Positions 37,601-47,160 are shown, counted from the first letter of the stretch. The stretch is 48,267 nt of DNA from Microbacteriaceae bacterium (GCA_947378555.1 CANCKM010000004.1:1-48267); one strand, 5' to 3'. Program-made: numbers and translations. Notes: generated from the letters alone by a model not told the origin.

Positions 37601-37942
37601 CTCGGCCGGCAAACCGTGGGTGTCCCAACCAAAGCGGCGCTCGACGCGATAACCCTGCATCGTCTTGAAGCGGGGAATCATGTCTTTGACGTATCCGGTC
37701 AGCAGGTGACCGTAGTGTGGCAAACCATTGGCGAAGGGTGGGCCGTCATAGAAGACGAACTCTTCGGCACCCGCGCGCTGATCGATGCTGGTTTGAAAGG
37801 TGTCGTCACCCTTCCAGAAGGCCAAAATACCCTCTTCAACCGCCGGAAAACGTGGGCTCGGGTTCACACCGAGGCGTTTGGAATCTGAGCCGCCCGCATC
37901 GGAGCGCACTGATTCTGGCGAGTTGTTTTGCTTGGGATACAT
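34664..37942 (-). CDS. ileS: Isoleucyl-tRNA synthetase, eukaryote-like (type 2)
   Basis: A 1092-residue class I synthetase. The HIGH motif reads HYGH (76-79, in [12 protein letters not shown]), and KMSKS is intact ([13 protein letters not shown]). Length and the HYGH form fit the IleRS2 type, which in other bacteria is often insensitive to mupirocin; that phenotype is an inference. Editing (CP1) and anticodon domains follow in normal order. ATG at 37942 has GGAAAG about 6-8 bases upstream. It heads the unit ileS-folC-DUF4233-ndk and is divergent from valS. Confidence 0.96.
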   Translation of the reverse strand: MYPKQNNSPESVRSDAGGSDSKRLGVNPSPRFPAVEEGILAFWKGDDTFQTSIDQRAGAEEFVFYDGPPFANGLPHYGHLLTGYVKDMIPRFKTMQGYRVERRFGWDTHGLPAEVEAERQLGISGRPEIEKFGVDKFNEYCRSSVLKYTKEWEQYVTRQARWVDFENDYKTLDADYTESVLWAFKELHNKGPIYEGFKVLAYCWRCETPLSNHELRMDDEVYRPRQDQTLTVTFPALAEQAGFEALAGVRLLAWTTTPWTLPTNFALAVGPSIEYAVLTAGPNGAADGGAAGEVKYLLAKSLLGGYAKDLGYETVEEAIEAIEATYQGSDLAGLKYERLFDYYADETKFDVANAWQVLAGDYVADNEGTGIVHQAPAYGEDDQNLCNAANIPTYVSVNERAEFNSLITDFAGQHVFEANKPISQALKAAGRVLRQASYEHPYPHCYRCKNPLIYKAVSSWFVETTKLRDRMLELNQDINWVPEHTKEGSFGKWLGNVRDWAISRNRFWGAPIPVWKSDDANYPRIDVYGSADEIERDFGVRPTDFHRPFIDNLTRPNPDDPTGKSTMRRVPEVLDCWFESGSMPFAQVHYPFENREWFETHNPGDFIVEYVGQTRGWFYTLHVLSTALFDRPAFKNAVSHGIVAGDDGQKMSKSLRNYPDVNEVLDRDGADAMRWFLMSSPILRGGNLSVTEQGIREGVRQVLLPLWNTWYFFSLYANAADFEAKWSTDSTDVLDRYLLSKARDLVSQVEADFNAFDSYSAAARLKDFSDVLTNWYVRRSRDRFWDGSAEAFNTLYTVLEVLCRVAAPLLPLVTEEIWRGLTGGRSVHLESWPSVENLPMDTGLVAAMDQVRTVSSVALSLRKAASLRVRLPLARLTIVTTDANALSEFTDIIADELNVKQVLLVELSLDSTTEFGVIKRLTVNSRAAGPRIGKSVQSVIQAAKAGDWAEVDGSVVVGGVALVEGEYTLDLVADFASGAEDGLVEDHIGILPGGGFMILDGRVSAELAAEGLARDVIRQIQQARKDAGLDVSDRISLEIAAEQSVLDDIETHAELVKSETLTLQLSLTASDSLTEPVSVGSGQSVSISVAKI

Positions 37943-37972
37943 GAAAGGCTTTCCGGCTTGGCAGTAAAAGGA

Positions 37973-38000
37973 TTTCCGTAGTCAATGTTAACCTTATACA
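37973..38000 (+). promoter_or_regulatory. Candidate promoter for valS
   Basis: TTTCCG (37973-37978) and TATACA (37995-38000) are 16 bases apart on the plus strand within the 83-base ileS/valS divergent gap. The -10 is good and the -35 weak. Confidence 0.4.
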
Positions 38001-38025
38001 AACCCTTTTATTGGAGACTTCTAGC

Positions 38026-40662
38026 GTGACTATTGCCCAATCTGGCTCAACGAACAACTATCTAGCCCCTGCGACCACCCCAGACAAGGTGGCGGTTGAA
38101 GGCTTGGAAGATAAATGGCAACTGCGCTGGGAGGCTGAGGGCACCTATCGCTTTCGCCGCGATGTGCCACGCGAAAAGGTTTATTCGATTGACACTCCCC
38201 CGCCAACCGTCTCTGGTTCGCTTCACGTGGGTCACGTCTTTAGCTACACCCACACCGATGTGGTTGCCCGCTTCAAGCGCATGTCTGGCTTCGAGGTCTT
38301 TTACCCAATGGGCTGGGATGACAATGGTTTGCCAACCGAGCGTCGCGTGCAGAACTACTTTGGGGTTCGTTGCGACCCTGCCCTTCCTTACATCGAGGGT
38401 TTTGTGCCACCGTTTGAGGGTGGCGATGGCAAGAGCAGCAAGGCAGCCGACCAGATTGCCATTTCACGCAAGAACTTCATCGAGCTTTGCGAGCGCCTAA
38501 CCCACGAAGACGAGAAGCAGTTTGAGGCGCTTTGGCGTCAACTCGGTGCCTCGGTCGACTGGAGCCAGACCTACCAGACCATTTCGAAGACCGCTCAGGC
38601 CGTTTCGCAAAAGGCGTTCCTGAATAACCTTGCACGTGGCGAGGCCTATCAGTCGATGGCCCCTACCCTTTGGGACGTCACTTTTAGAACCGCCGTTGCG
38701 CAGGCCGAGCTAGAAGACCGCGAACAGCCGGGTGCCTACCACCGCATCGGTTTCAACGTTGATGCGAGCCTCATCGAGGGTGGCAAGCTCTTCATCGAGA
38801 CCACCCGACCAGAGCTCCTGGCCGCCTGTGTTGCACTGGTTGCCCACCCAGACGACGAGCGCTACCAGCACCTGTTTGGTAAGACCGCACGCACTCCCCT
38901 CTTTGACGTTGAGGTTCCCGTGGTTGCCCACCGCCTGGCCCAGATCGACAAGGGTTCTGGCATAGCCATGATTTGTACGTTCGGTGACGTCACCGACGTT
39001 ATCTGGTGGCGCGAACTCGACCTTCCAAACCGAGCAATCATGGGCTGGGATGGCCGCATCATCGCCGAGATGCCAGACGTGATCACGGCCGAAAGCGGAG
39101 TTTCCGCATTCGCCGAGATTGCCGGCAAAACGGTCTTCTCTGCCAAGCAGCGAATCGTTGAACTGCTAACCGAGTCTGGTGATTTGGTCGGCGAAATCAA
39201 GCCAATCGTGCACCCGGTCAAGTTCTTCGAAAAGGGTGACCGCCCACTCGAAATCATCTCGACTCGTCAGTGGTACATCAGAAACGGTGGCCGCGATCAG
39301 GCACTTCGCGATCGCCTCATCGAACTTGGCAAGCAACTGAACTTCCACCCCGACTTCATGCGGGTTCGCTACGAGAACTGGGTCAATGGTCTAACCGGCG
39401 ACTGGCTCATATCGCGCCAGCGCTTCTTCGGTGTTCCAATCCCGCTCTGGTATGCCCTCGATGCCAATGGCGAGCCTGATTTTGATCAAGTGATTGGCCC
39501 GGCGGCCGAACTTTTGCCGGTTGACCCTTCAACCGATGTGCCTGCCGGATACACCGAAAGCCAGCGTGGCGCAGCCAACGGCTTCATCGGCGAGCTAGAC
39601 ATCATGGACACCTGGGCGACTTCCTCGTTGACCCCGCAACTTGCCGGTGGCTGGATTACCGACCCGGAGCTCTTCAACCTCGTGTTCCCCTACTCACTTC
39701 GCCCACAGGGCCAGGACATCATTCGCACCTGGTTGTTCTCAACCGTTTTGCGTTCACAGCAGGAGCACGGCCGCCTGCCTTGGTCTGATGCCGCACTTTC
39801 GGGTTGGATCCTCGACCCAGACCGCAAGAAGATGTCAAAGTCAAAGGGCAACGTCGTGACCCCTTCAGACCTTTTGGTTGAACACGGCTCGGACGCGGTT
39901 CGCTACTGGGCGGCTTCTGCCCGCCTCGGAACCGATGCCGCTTTCGACACCGGCCAGATGAAGGTTGGGCGACGCCTAGCAATCAAGGTGCTCAACGCCG
40001 CCAAGTTTGTGCTCTCGTTTGAGTCACCAACCGAAACCGCTGCCGTTTCCGAGCCGGTTGACCAGAGCATGCTCCTGGCTCTTGCCGACACCGTTCGTGC
40101 CGCAACCCTCGCGTTCGAAAACTACGATCACACCAAGGCGCTAGAGCTTGCAGAGAGTTTCTTCTGGACGTTCACCGATGACTACCTAGAACTCGTCAAG
40201 GAACGCGCCTACGGTCAAGGTGGCATCTCGCCCGAGCAGCAGGCTTCGGCGGTGCTGGCTCTGCGCCGCGCACTACACACAATGTTGCGACTGTTCGCCC
40301 CGTTCCTGCCGTTTGCGACCGATGAGGTTTGGAGTTGGTGGCAGACCGATGAGCAATCTATCCATCGTGCCGCTTGGCCAAACGCCGAAGAACTAATCAG
40401 CGACTTGGATGCTGGCAACCACGGGCTGCTGGAACTGGCTTCAACCGCACTGTTTGGTGTGCGCAAGGCCAAATCCGATGCCAAGGTTTCGATGAAGGCA
40501 GATGTTGAATCGGCTACCCTCGCTGCCCCGGCTGCGGTGTTGACCAGTTTGCGTTTGCTCGAAAGCGATATCAAGTCGGTTGGGCGCATCACCGATCTGG
40601 CCTATGCCGAAGCCGAAGAAATGGCAATGGTTGATATTGTTCTTGCCGAGGTGGCTGAGTAA
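38026..40662 (+). CDS. valS: Valyl-tRNA synthetase lacking an obvious C-terminal coiled-coil arm
   Basis: An 878-residue class I synthetase. HIGH reads HVGH (67-70, in TVSGSLHVGH) and KMSKS is intact (RKKMSKSKGN); the segment YPMGWDDNGLPTERRVQ identifies ValRS. The C-terminus ends in a short acidic helix without the long coiled-coil arm present in E. coli ValRS, a form also found in archaea and some Actinobacteria. The GTG at 38026 is 9 bases after GGAG; an in-frame TTG at 38011 lies inside that ribosome site and is unlikely. Confidence 0.95.
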   Translation: MTIAQSGSTNNYLAPATTPDKVAVEGLEDKWQLRWEAEGTYRFRRDVPREKVYSIDTPPPTVSGSLHVGHVFSYTHTDVVARFKRMSGFEVFYPMGWDDNGLPTERRVQNYFGVRCDPALPYIEGFVPPFEGGDGKSSKAADQIAISRKNFIELCERLTHEDEKQFEALWRQLGASVDWSQTYQTISKTAQAVSQKAFLNNLARGEAYQSMAPTLWDVTFRTAVAQAELEDREQPGAYHRIGFNVDASLIEGGKLFIETTRPELLAACVALVAHPDDERYQHLFGKTARTPLFDVEVPVVAHRLAQIDKGSGIAMICTFGDVTDVIWWRELDLPNRAIMGWDGRIIAEMPDVITAESGVSAFAEIAGKTVFSAKQRIVELLTESGDLVGEIKPIVHPVKFFEKGDRPLEIISTRQWYIRNGGRDQALRDRLIELGKQLNFHPDFMRVRYENWVNGLTGDWLISRQRFFGVPIPLWYALDANGEPDFDQVIGPAAELLPVDPSTDVPAGYTESQRGAANGFIGELDIMDTWATSSLTPQLAGGWITDPELFNLVFPYSLRPQGQDIIRTWLFSTVLRSQQEHGRLPWSDAALSGWILDPDRKKMSKSKGNVVTPSDLLVEHGSDAVRYWAASARLGTDAAFDTGQMKVGRRLAIKVLNAAKFVLSFESPTETAAVSEPVDQSMLLALADTVRAATLAFENYDHTKALELAESFFWTFTDDYLELVKERAYGQGGISPEQQASAVLALRRALHTMLRLFAPFLPFATDEVWSWWQTDEQSIHRAAWPNAEELISDLDAGNHGLLELASTALFGVRKAKSDAKVSMKADVESATLAAPAAVLTSLRLLESDIKSVGRITDLAYAEAEEMAMVDIVLAEVAE

Positions 40663-40681
40663 ATGATTTAGGCTCTTAGGC

Positions 40682-42727
40682 ATGACTTTGACGCCTGAGA
40701 GCCCATTTGCTGACCGTTCATCACTCGCTTACGAACTTCCTCCGTTTGAGTTGATTCGCGACGAGCATTACCTTCCGGCTTTCTATGCGGCAACCGAACA
40801 GCATCTGCTCGAGCTGCAGCACATTCTGGGCAGTGGTGAAGCCGATTTTGAGAACACCATCGTGGCTCTCGAGAAGTCAGGGCTAATGCTCGGTCGCATG
40901 CTCATGGTGTTTTTCAATAAGTCTTCGAGCGACACTAACGAGGCACTCGATGCAATCGAAGCCGAGATCGCACCGAAGCTTTCGGCCCACCAGGATGCCA
41001 TTTATCTAAACCCCGAACTGTTTGCTCGGGTTTCCGAAGTTCACGCCAGGGTTTCCGAGTTTGGGCTAGATGCCGAAGCCACCTGGTTGGTTGAACGCAC
41101 CTATCGCCGTTTCGTTCTGGCCGGTGCGCAACTATCTGCCGACGACCGCACGGCTCTGATGGCCCTCAACGAGCAGCTTTCGGTGCTCGAAACCGAGTTT
41201 GGTCAGAACCTTTTGGCCGACACCAACGACCTTGGTGTTTTGGTTGACACCGTTGAAGAGCTCGCCGGGTTAGACGAAAACCAGATTGCCGCCTGTGCCG
41301 CAGCGGCGGCCGATCGCGGTCACGAGGGCAAGTACCTGATTGGCATGGTCAACTTCACGGGGAACCCAATGTTGGCGGAGCTCACCAACCGCCCACTGCG
41401 CGAGCGCATCATGAAGGCTTCAATGCTAAAGGGCGGCCGCGACAACGACCACGACAACCGCCCGGTATTGCTAAAGATTGTGAAGCTTCGGGCCCAACGA
41501 GCCAAGTTGCTTGGAGTTGCAAACCACGCCGAGCAGGTTTTGCTTGACCAAACCGCTGGTAAGCCAGAAAACGTGCACGCCATGCTCAAGCAGATTGCCC
41601 CGGCGGCCAACCGCAACGCCCGTGCCGAAGCGGCCGCTTTGCAGCAGGCCATCGTCGAAGACGGTGGCAACTTTGAGCTAGAGAGCTGGGATTGGGATTT
41701 GTATTCCGAGCGAGTTCGCTTGGCCAAGTACAACATCGACACCGCGGCTATGAAGCCTTATTTTGAGCTCGAGCGCACCTTGCAAGACGGTGTCTTCTTT
41801 GCCGCAACCAAACTTTTTGGCATCACCTTTAGCGAGCGAGCCGACCTCGTCGCCTATCACCCAGAGGCTCGCGTCTTTGAGGTGCACAACGAAGATGGCA
41901 GCGCTCTTGGCCTGTTCATTGGTGATTTCTTCACTCGCGATTCAAAGCGCGGTGGCGCTTGGATGAACAACCTGGTTGATCAGAACCACCTGCTCGGGCA
42001 GTTGCCGGTTGTTGTCAACAACTTGAACATTCCAAAGCCACCGGTTGGTGAACCGGCTCTATTGACTTTCGATGAGGTGAATACCCTCTTTCACGAGTTC
42101 GGGCACGCACTGCACGGTCTGCTTTCCAACGTCACCTACCCAACCTTCTCGGGCACCAGCGTGCACCGCGACTTCGTTGAGTTCCCATCCCAGGTGAACG
42201 AAATGTGGATTCTCTGGCCAGAAGTGCTTTCAAACTATGCCAAGCACCACGAAACCGGTGAGGCTCTGCCACAGGAGTGGGTCGACAACCTACACGCGGC
42301 GGCAACCTTCAACGAGGGTCACGCGACCTCCTCATACCTTGAGGCAGCGGTTCTTGATCTGGCTTGGCACACCCTGGGTGCCGAAGCCGAGGTCACCGAC
42401 GTCGAAGGTTTCGAGGCAAAAGCAATTGCCGATTACGGGCTGGAGTTCGCACCGGTACCAACTAGGTATCGCAGCACCTACTTCTCGCACATCTTTGCGG
42501 GTGGATACGCGGCCGGCTACTACGGCTACATCTGGTCAGAGGTTCTAGACGCCGACACGGTTGACTGGTTCAAGGCCAACGGTGGGTTGACCCGAGCCAA
42601 CGGCGATCACTTCAGAAACGAACTGCTATCTCGCGGTGGATCTTTGGACTCGATGCAGATGTACCGCAACTTCCGCGGTGCCGATGCTTCAATCGAACCG
42701 CTGCTAAAGCGTCGCGGCTTGAACTAA
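40682..42727 (+). CDS. M3 family oligopeptidase (dipeptidyl carboxypeptidase/oligopeptidase A type)
   Basis: A 681-residue zinc metallopeptidase. The HEFGH motif is at 471-475 (LFHEFGHALHG), with the third ligand probably E500 in the EFPSQ segment. No signal peptide, so it should act in the cytoplasm on short peptides released by Clp or other proteases. It starts 19 bases after valS, probably co-transcribed, and overlaps the end of the convergent BenE gene by four bases. Dcp versus OpdA cannot be separated by eye. Confidence 0.93.
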   Translation: MTLTPESPFADRSSLAYELPPFELIRDEHYLPAFYAATEQHLLELQHILGSGEADFENTIVALEKSGLMLGRMLMVFFNKSSSDTNEALDAIEAEIAPKLSAHQDAIYLNPELFARVSEVHARVSEFGLDAEATWLVERTYRRFVLAGAQLSADDRTALMALNEQLSVLETEFGQNLLADTNDLGVLVDTVEELAGLDENQIAACAAAAADRGHEGKYLIGMVNFTGNPMLAELTNRPLRERIMKASMLKGGRDNDHDNRPVLLKIVKLRAQRAKLLGVANHAEQVLLDQTAGKPENVHAMLKQIAPAANRNARAEAAALQQAIVEDGGNFELESWDWDLYSERVRLAKYNIDTAAMKPYFELERTLQDGVFFAATKLFGITFSERADLVAYHPEARVFEVHNEDGSALGLFIGDFFTRDSKRGGAWMNNLVDQNHLLGQLPVVVNNLNIPKPPVGEPALLTFDEVNTLFHEFGHALHGLLSNVTYPTFSGTSVHRDFVEFPSQVNEMWILWPEVLSNYAKHHETGEALPQEWVDNLHAAATFNEGHATSSYLEAAVLDLAWHTLGAEAEVTDVEGFEAKAIADYGLEFAPVPTRYRSTYFSHIFAGGYAAGYYGYIWSEVLDADTVDWFKANGGLTRANGDHFRNELLSRGGSLDSMQMYRNFRGADASIEPLLKRRGLN

Positions 42728-43896
42728 GCGCTCTTTGAGCCAACCCGAAGTCGAAGCCAGCCAAGCACCAAAAGGCCCGCCAGCAGCGCCCAGAAGGCTG
42801 CTCCGATAGAAAACAGCGCCACGCCCGAGGCGCCGACCAAGAAGGTTATGACCGCTGGCAAGCGGTGCTCTGTCGACTCTACGGTTGTGCTGAGCGCAGA
42901 AACCATGGTGGCAAAGAGCGCTACTCCGGCGGCGGCCAAAACCAACACCTTCGGTGCGTCCAATACGAAGGCAACGGTCACCCCGGCAAACAGTGCAAGC
43001 ACCTGAAACCAGACACCGCCGATGGCTGCGGCCATCCATCGTTTCTTTGGATCTTTATGGGCATGCTCATTGGCGTTGATGGCAGCCGTGATAGCGGCGA
43101 GGTTTAGAGCCCAACCACCAAAGAAAGCGCCAAAAACGGTCGTGAAGCCGATTGTGCTGAGCACCGGGCGAAATGGAACCTCGTAGCCGAAGCTTTTCAT
43201 GATGGCGATGCCTGGAACATTTTGGCTGGCCATGGTTACCAGATAAAGCGGGATGGCGATGCCGATAACGGCGGCCCAACTGAACTCGGGGGCAACAAAC
43301 TGCAGGGTCGGCAAGAGGTGCTCTTCGGCAACATTTATCTTGGTGGTGATTGCGATAAGCGTAAACAGCAAACCAACGGCGACCGGTGAGGCCCAAAGCG
43401 GTGCGAACTTATAGAGGATCAACCACACGATGAGCACCGGGGCGATAATCAGCGGGTAATCCTTGAGCGACACGAACGGGGCCACACAAAACGGAAAGAT
43501 TACGCCGGCCAACATGGCGCTTGCGATTGGCCGCGGAATCGAACCGACCAGACGCCCGAGAGCCGGCCAGAGACCGGTCAGCGCGAACAGCAAACCGGTG
43601 ACGATAAAGGCTCCGGTCGCACTGGCAAAACTAAGACCTAATCCCCCGGCGGCAACCAAGAGGGCGGCTCCGGGAGTGCTCCAAACCACCGAGATTGGCA
43701 TCTTGAATTTCCAGCTGAGGATGATTGAGAGCAATCCGTAGAGCGAAATCATCACCACAAAACCCGAGGTTGCCTGTTCGGTGGTGGCACGGAGCGCCTT
43801 AAAAGCGGCCAGAACAACGCTTGAGGAGGCGGCTAGACCGGTTACCGTTGCAACTGTTCCGGCCAGAGCTGGCGCCTTAAAGTCAGCGAGAGCCAA
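42724..43896 (-). CDS. BenE family (benzoate/H+ symporter-like) transporter
   Basis: A 390-residue membrane protein with about 12 hydrophobic helices. ISVVWSTPGAALL near residue 70 and FGGWALNLAAITAAI near 260 are hallmarks of the BenE/NCS2-like fold. BenE imports benzoate in Acinetobacter, but no aromatic-degradation genes are near, so the substrate is unknown. The only start before the first helix is a TTG at 43896, three bases after the clpX stop, so it is probably translated by coupling to clpX. Confidence 0.85.
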   Translation of the reverse strand: MALADFKAPALAGTVATVTGLAASSSVVLAAFKALRATTEQATSGFVVMISLYGLLSIILSWKFKMPISVVWSTPGAALLVAAGGLGLSFASATGAFIVTGLLFALTGLWPALGRLVGSIPRPIASAMLAGVIFPFCVAPFVSLKDYPLIIAPVLIVWLILYKFAPLWASPVAVGLLFTLIAITTKINVAEEHLLPTLQFVAPEFSWAAVIGIAIPLYLVTMASQNVPGIAIMKSFGYEVPFRPVLSTIGFTTVFGAFFGGWALNLAAITAAINANEHAHKDPKKRWMAAAIGGVWFQVLALFAGVTVAFVLDAPKVLVLAAAGVALFATMVSALSTTVESTEHRLPAVITFLVGASGVALFSIGAAFWALLAGLLVLGWLRLRVGSKSA

Positions 43897-43899
43897 TTT

Positions 43900-45174
43900 C
43901 TAGGCAGACTTTTCTTGACGAGCCGTTGCAAAAGGCAAAATCCTTGGCTCGGTGTGCTTCTCGACCACCGACCGGTCGATGATTACCTGGCCCTGGGTTT
44001 CACTGCCGGGAATCTCAAACATGATTGGCCCGAGGGTCTCTTCAAGAATGGCTCGAAGCCCACGGGCACCGGTTTGGCGCTCAACTGCAAGATCAGAGAT
44101 GGCTTCGAGGGCATCGGGTTCGAAAACCAGTTCAAAACCGTCTAGTTCGAACATGCGCTGATACTGCTTGACCAACGCGTTTTTCGGTTCGGTCAAAATC
44201 TGCATGAGGGCGCTGCGATCAAGCGGGGTGACGGTTGCGATGACCGGCAAACGACCGATGAACTCTGGAATCAGACCAAACTTGCGCAGGTCCTCGGGTT
44301 GCACCTCGGTAAAGATGTTGATGTCATCGTTCTTGCCCTTGATTGGCGAGCCAAAGCCGATGCCCTTTTTGCCGGCGCGGGCCGAAATGATGTCTTCCAA
44401 ACCGGCAAACGCGCCGGCCACGATAAAGAGTACGTTGGTGGTGTCTATCTGAATAAACTCTTGCTGCGGGTGTTTGCGACCACCCTGCGGTGGCACCGAA
44501 GCCACGGTTCCCTCAAGGATCTTGAGAAGCGCTTGCTGCACTCCCTCGCCAGACACATCCCTAGTAATCGATGGATTCTCGGCCTTGCGTGAAATCTTGT
44601 CTACCTCATCGATGTAGATGATGCCCTGCTCGGCGCGCTTGACATCAAAATCGGCGGCTTGAAGCAACTTCAGCAGAATGTTTTCGACGTCTTCACCGAC
44701 GTAGCCGGCTTCGGTCAGGGCGGTGGCATCGGCAACTGCAAATGGCACGTTGAGGCGCTTTGCCAAAGTTTGAGCCAGGTAGGTCTTGCCACAACCGGTC
44801 GGCCCAATCATCAAGATGTTGGATTTGGCGATCTCGATTGAGTCGTGATCTTTGCCAGCCGCGGTTAGCGTTCCTCTAGAACGAATGCGCTTGTAGTGGT
44901 TATAAACGGCAACCGAAAGAGCCTTCTTGGCTTGGTCTTGCCCAATCACGTATTCCTCTAGGAATCCGTAAATTTCTTTTGGCTTTGGAAGGTCAAAATC
45001 TTCGACAACCTTTTCGGTGTCGCCCAGCTCTTCTTCAATAATCTCGTTGCAAAGTTCGATGCATTCGTCGCAGATGTAGACACCTGGACCAGCGATTAGT
45101 TTTCGAACCTGCTTTTGGCTCTTGCCACAAAAGGAACACTTGAGCAGGTCGCTAGATTCTCCGAGCTTTGACAT
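43900..45174 (-). CDS. clpX: ATP-dependent Clp protease ATP-binding subunit ClpX
   Basis: A 424-residue AAA+ unfoldase. The N-terminal zinc-binding domain has C13, C16, C35 and C38; Walker A is GPTGCGKT and Walker B YIDEVDKI. The RERGARGLR-type sensor-2 region reads [13 protein letters not shown]. It delivers substrates to the ClpP1P2 peptidase encoded just upstream. Confidence 0.98.
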   Translation of the reverse strand: MSKLGESSDLLKCSFCGKSQKQVRKLIAGPGVYICDECIELCNEIIEEELGDTEKVVEDFDLPKPKEIYGFLEEYVIGQDQAKKALSVAVYNHYKRIRSRGTLTAAGKDHDSIEIAKSNILMIGPTGCGKTYLAQTLAKRLNVPFAVADATALTEAGYVGEDVENILLKLLQAADFDVKRAEQGIIYIDEVDKISRKAENPSITRDVSGEGVQQALLKILEGTVASVPPQGGRKHPQQEFIQIDTTNVLFIVAGAFAGLEDIISARAGKKGIGFGSPIKGKNDDINIFTEVQPEDLRKFGLIPEFIGRLPVIATVTPLDRSALMQILTEPKNALVKQYQRMFELDGFELVFEPDALEAISDLAVERQTGARGLRAILEETLGPIMFEIPGSETQGQVIIDRSVVEKHTEPRILPFATARQEKSA

Positions 45175-45201
45175 GTTTCAACCCTACCGAGCGGTAACGA
45201 C

Positions 45202-45230
45202 AAAGCGGGCGAGCAACGCCCACCCGCTTT
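45202..45230 (-). terminator. Stem-loop between clpP2 and clpX
   Basis: AAAGCGGG and CCCGCTTT form an 8-bp stem (45223-45230 with 45202-45209) with a 13-base loop that can fold further. The following T tract is poor, so it is more likely an attenuator or an RNA-processing element than a strong terminator. Confidence 0.5.
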
Positions 45231-45240
45231 GACTAATTAT

Positions 45241-45885
45241 TTAGACCTGAACGTTCTTTCTTGAGGTCAGAACCTGGTCAATCAAACCGTATTCCAATGC
45301 CTCAGGAGCGGTAAGAATCTTGTCACGATCGATGTCGCTGTTTACCTCAGCCTGAGTTTTGTTGCTGTGCTTAGAAAGTGTGGTTTCTAGCCAGGTACGA
45401 AGACGCATGATCTCGTTGGCCTGAATTTCGATGTCTGAAGCCTGACCGCGGCCAGCATCACCAGAGGATGGCTGGTGAATCAAGATTCGAGCGTTAGGAA
45501 GCGCCAGGCGCTTCCCGGGCGCACCGGCTGCCAGTAGCACTGCGGCTGCCGAAGCTGCCTGGCCAAGACATACGGTTTGAATCTGCGGGCGAATGTACTG
45601 CATGGTGTCGTAGATCGCTGTCATCGCGGTGAAAGATCCACCGGGTGAGTTGATGTACATCGTGATGTCGCGGTCTGGGTCTTGGCTTTCAAGCACCAAG
45701 AGCTGAGCCATGACATCGTCTGCCGATGCGTCGTCAACCTGAACACCTAAAAAGATGATGCGGTCTTCAAAAAGCTTGTTGTAGGGGTCTTGGCGCTTGA
45801 AACCGTATGAGGTTCGTTCTTCGAAGGTTGGAAGAATGTATCTGGATTGCGGAGACTGAATGCCCGAATAGTTGTTGTTGGTCAT
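45241..45885 (-). CDS. clpP2: ATP-dependent Clp protease proteolytic subunit ClpP2
   Basis: A 214-residue serine peptidase subunit. The triad is S112 (GQAASAA), H137 (ILIHQP) and probably D188 (DIDRDKI). Like other actinobacterial ClpP2 it has a longer N-terminus and forms a mixed ring with ClpP1. It starts 8 bases after clpP1. Confidence 0.97.
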   Translation of the reverse strand: MTNNNYSGIQSPQSRYILPTFEERTSYGFKRQDPYNKLFEDRIIFLGVQVDDASADDVMAQLLVLESQDPDRDITMYINSPGGSFTAMTAIYDTMQYIRPQIQTVCLGQAASAAAVLLAAGAPGKRLALPNARILIHQPSSGDAGRGQASDIEIQANEIMRLRTWLETTLSKHSNKTQAEVNSDIDRDKILTAPEALEYGLIDQVLTSRKNVQV

Positions 45886-45893
45886 CTCTACTC

Positions 45894-46475
45894 CTACTTG
45901 CTTCCGACGCCGGTTGAAACGGCGGCATACTTCTGAATTTGGTCAATGAAACCGTACTCGAGGGCTTCCTCAGCGCTGAACCAGCGGTCTCGGTCGCCAT
46001 CCTTCATAATTTCTTCGACCGTCTTGCCGGTCTGCTCTGCGGTAATCGAAGCGAGTTGACGCTTCATCGAAAGAATCAGAGCGGCCTGAGTCTGAATGTC
46101 GCTTGCGGTTCCACCGAATCCACCGTGTGGCTGGTGCAACAAAACGCGCGTGTTTGGGGTTGCATAACGCTTGCCCTTGGTGCCAGAGGACAACAGGAAC
46201 TGACCCATTGAGGCACACATTCCGATGCCAACGGTCACGATGTCGTTTGGAACGTACTGCATGGTGTCATAGATGGCCATACCCGCGGTGATTGATCCAC
46301 CCGGTGAGTTGATGTACAAAAAGATGTCCTTGGTGGAATCCTCGGCGGCCAAAAGCAAAATCTTGGCGCAAATCTCGTTGGCGTTATCGTCACGTACCTC
46401 ATCGCCCAACCAAATGATTCGGTCTTTGAGCAAGCGATCAAAGGTGCTGCTGGGCATTCCTGTGCGTTCAGCCAT
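45894..46475 (-). CDS. clpP1: ATP-dependent Clp protease proteolytic subunit ClpP1
   Basis: A 193-residue peptidase subunit with triad S89 (GMCASMG), H114 (VLLHQPHGG) and D163 (GDRDRW). Its ATG has a GGAG ribosome site. First gene of clpP1-clpP2-clpX-(BenE). The upstream region contains a motif resembling a ClgR site. Confidence 0.97.
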   Translation of the reverse strand: MAERTGMPSSTFDRLLKDRIIWLGDEVRDDNANEICAKILLLAAEDSTKDIFLYINSPGGSITAGMAIYDTMQYVPNDIVTVGIGMCASMGQFLLSSGTKGKRYATPNTRVLLHQPHGGFGGTASDIQTQAALILSMKRQLASITAEQTGKTVEEIMKDGDRDRWFSAEEALEYGFIDQIQKYAAVSTGVGSK

Positions 46476-46532
46476 TATGTGAACTCCTAAATCTGTCGAC
46501 GTTGCTACACAAGGTTAACGCCGGCACGACCC

Positions 46533-46580
46533 AAAACCCTGGCGTGTTCGCCAGTGGCAAAACCTCCGAGACCCGAGGTT
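46533..46580 (-). terminator. Hairpins after the membrane-protein gene
   Basis: On the minus strand AACCTC-N8-GAGGTT-TT (46561-46580) overlaps the stop codon of the upstream gene, and CTGGCG-AACA-CGCCAG-GGTTTT (46533-46554) follows. The second has a 6-bp stem, a 4-base loop and a short T run, so either could end transcription before clpP1. Confidence 0.5.
46546..46563 (-). promoter_or_regulatory. Possible ClgR-like site upstream of clpP1
   Basis: GTTCGC-N5-GCAAAAC lies about 70 bases before the clpP1 ATG (read on the plus strand). ClgR activates clp genes in Actinobacteria through GTTCGC-N5-GCGAAC-type sites; the right half here has mismatches. Low confidence. Confidence 0.3.
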
Positions 46581-47160
46581 AGGGCAGCTCGTGAGAGAGG
46601 ATCGGGCTCACGGGTGCAAGCTGCACTTTTTTCTTCGTCTTTGCGGCTTTGGACCAGAAAAGCTTATTCAAGAAAAAGGCCGTCAAGGTCGCAAGTAGCA
46701 GCGGAATAAAAGCGATGAGCAATATAGGGTCTCTAAGACTCCCCCAGCTGGCCGTGTCGGGGTCGGCTCTCACACCCACGATAAGGCTGCCTACAACGAC
46801 AGCCATGGTGCCAGAAGCGCAAGCGGTCCAAAGGATACCTCTGATTGCAACAATCCGATGGCCAGACGCAGCCAGGCCCAGAAGAACCAAGCTCACAAGG
46901 ATTGGAACACCAAGCCAAGGGTCCTTCGCAACCCCAACGAAGGCCCACAGGGTTGAGATTGGGCCAACAAGGAAAATAACCAGTGGCTCGCCCAAGTTAA
47001 GCTCTGGCTTTGCAACGACTACGAACAATCCAAGCCCTGCACCAAGAATTAAGTTGGTCGCTAAAATCGCGAGAACGTATCGGCCAAAAACTCTTGCAAG
47101 TCGCCTAGAGCGTCTGGCGAGCCCCACATTGGCAGTTGTTGTTTCGATTACTGAATGCAT
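46579..47160 (-). CDS. Membrane protein of unknown function between tig and clpP1
   Basis: A 193-residue protein that I do not recognise. A basic N-terminus (ARRSRRLARVFGR) is followed by about five hydrophobic helices (near 25-50, 58-78, 85-103, 106-128 and 145-168) and a basic tail with KAAKTKKKVQ. No catalytic motif seen. ATG at 47160 has a strong AAAGGGGA site 7 bases upstream. It has its own terminator signals on both sides, so it may be a single-gene unit. A short inverted repeat GCGGT-N3-ACCGC at 47198-47210 precedes it. Not part of the usual tig-clpP core. Confidence 0.7.
   Translation of the reverse strand: MHSVIETTTANVGLARRSRRLARVFGRYVLAILATNLILGAGLGLFVVVAKPELNLGEPLVIFLVGPISTLWAFVGVAKDPWLGVPILVSLVLLGLAASGHRIVAIRGILWTACASGTMAVVVGSLIVGVRADPDTASWGSLRDPILLIAFIPLLLATLTAFFLNKLFWSKAAKTKKKVQLAPVSPILSHELP

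Noticed and set aside
42724-43896. Aromatic (benzoate) degradation locus built from BenE and the LigB-type dioxygenase
   Set aside because: The two genes are 25 kb apart, and no ring-hydroxylating, muconate or beta-ketoadipate genes are present.
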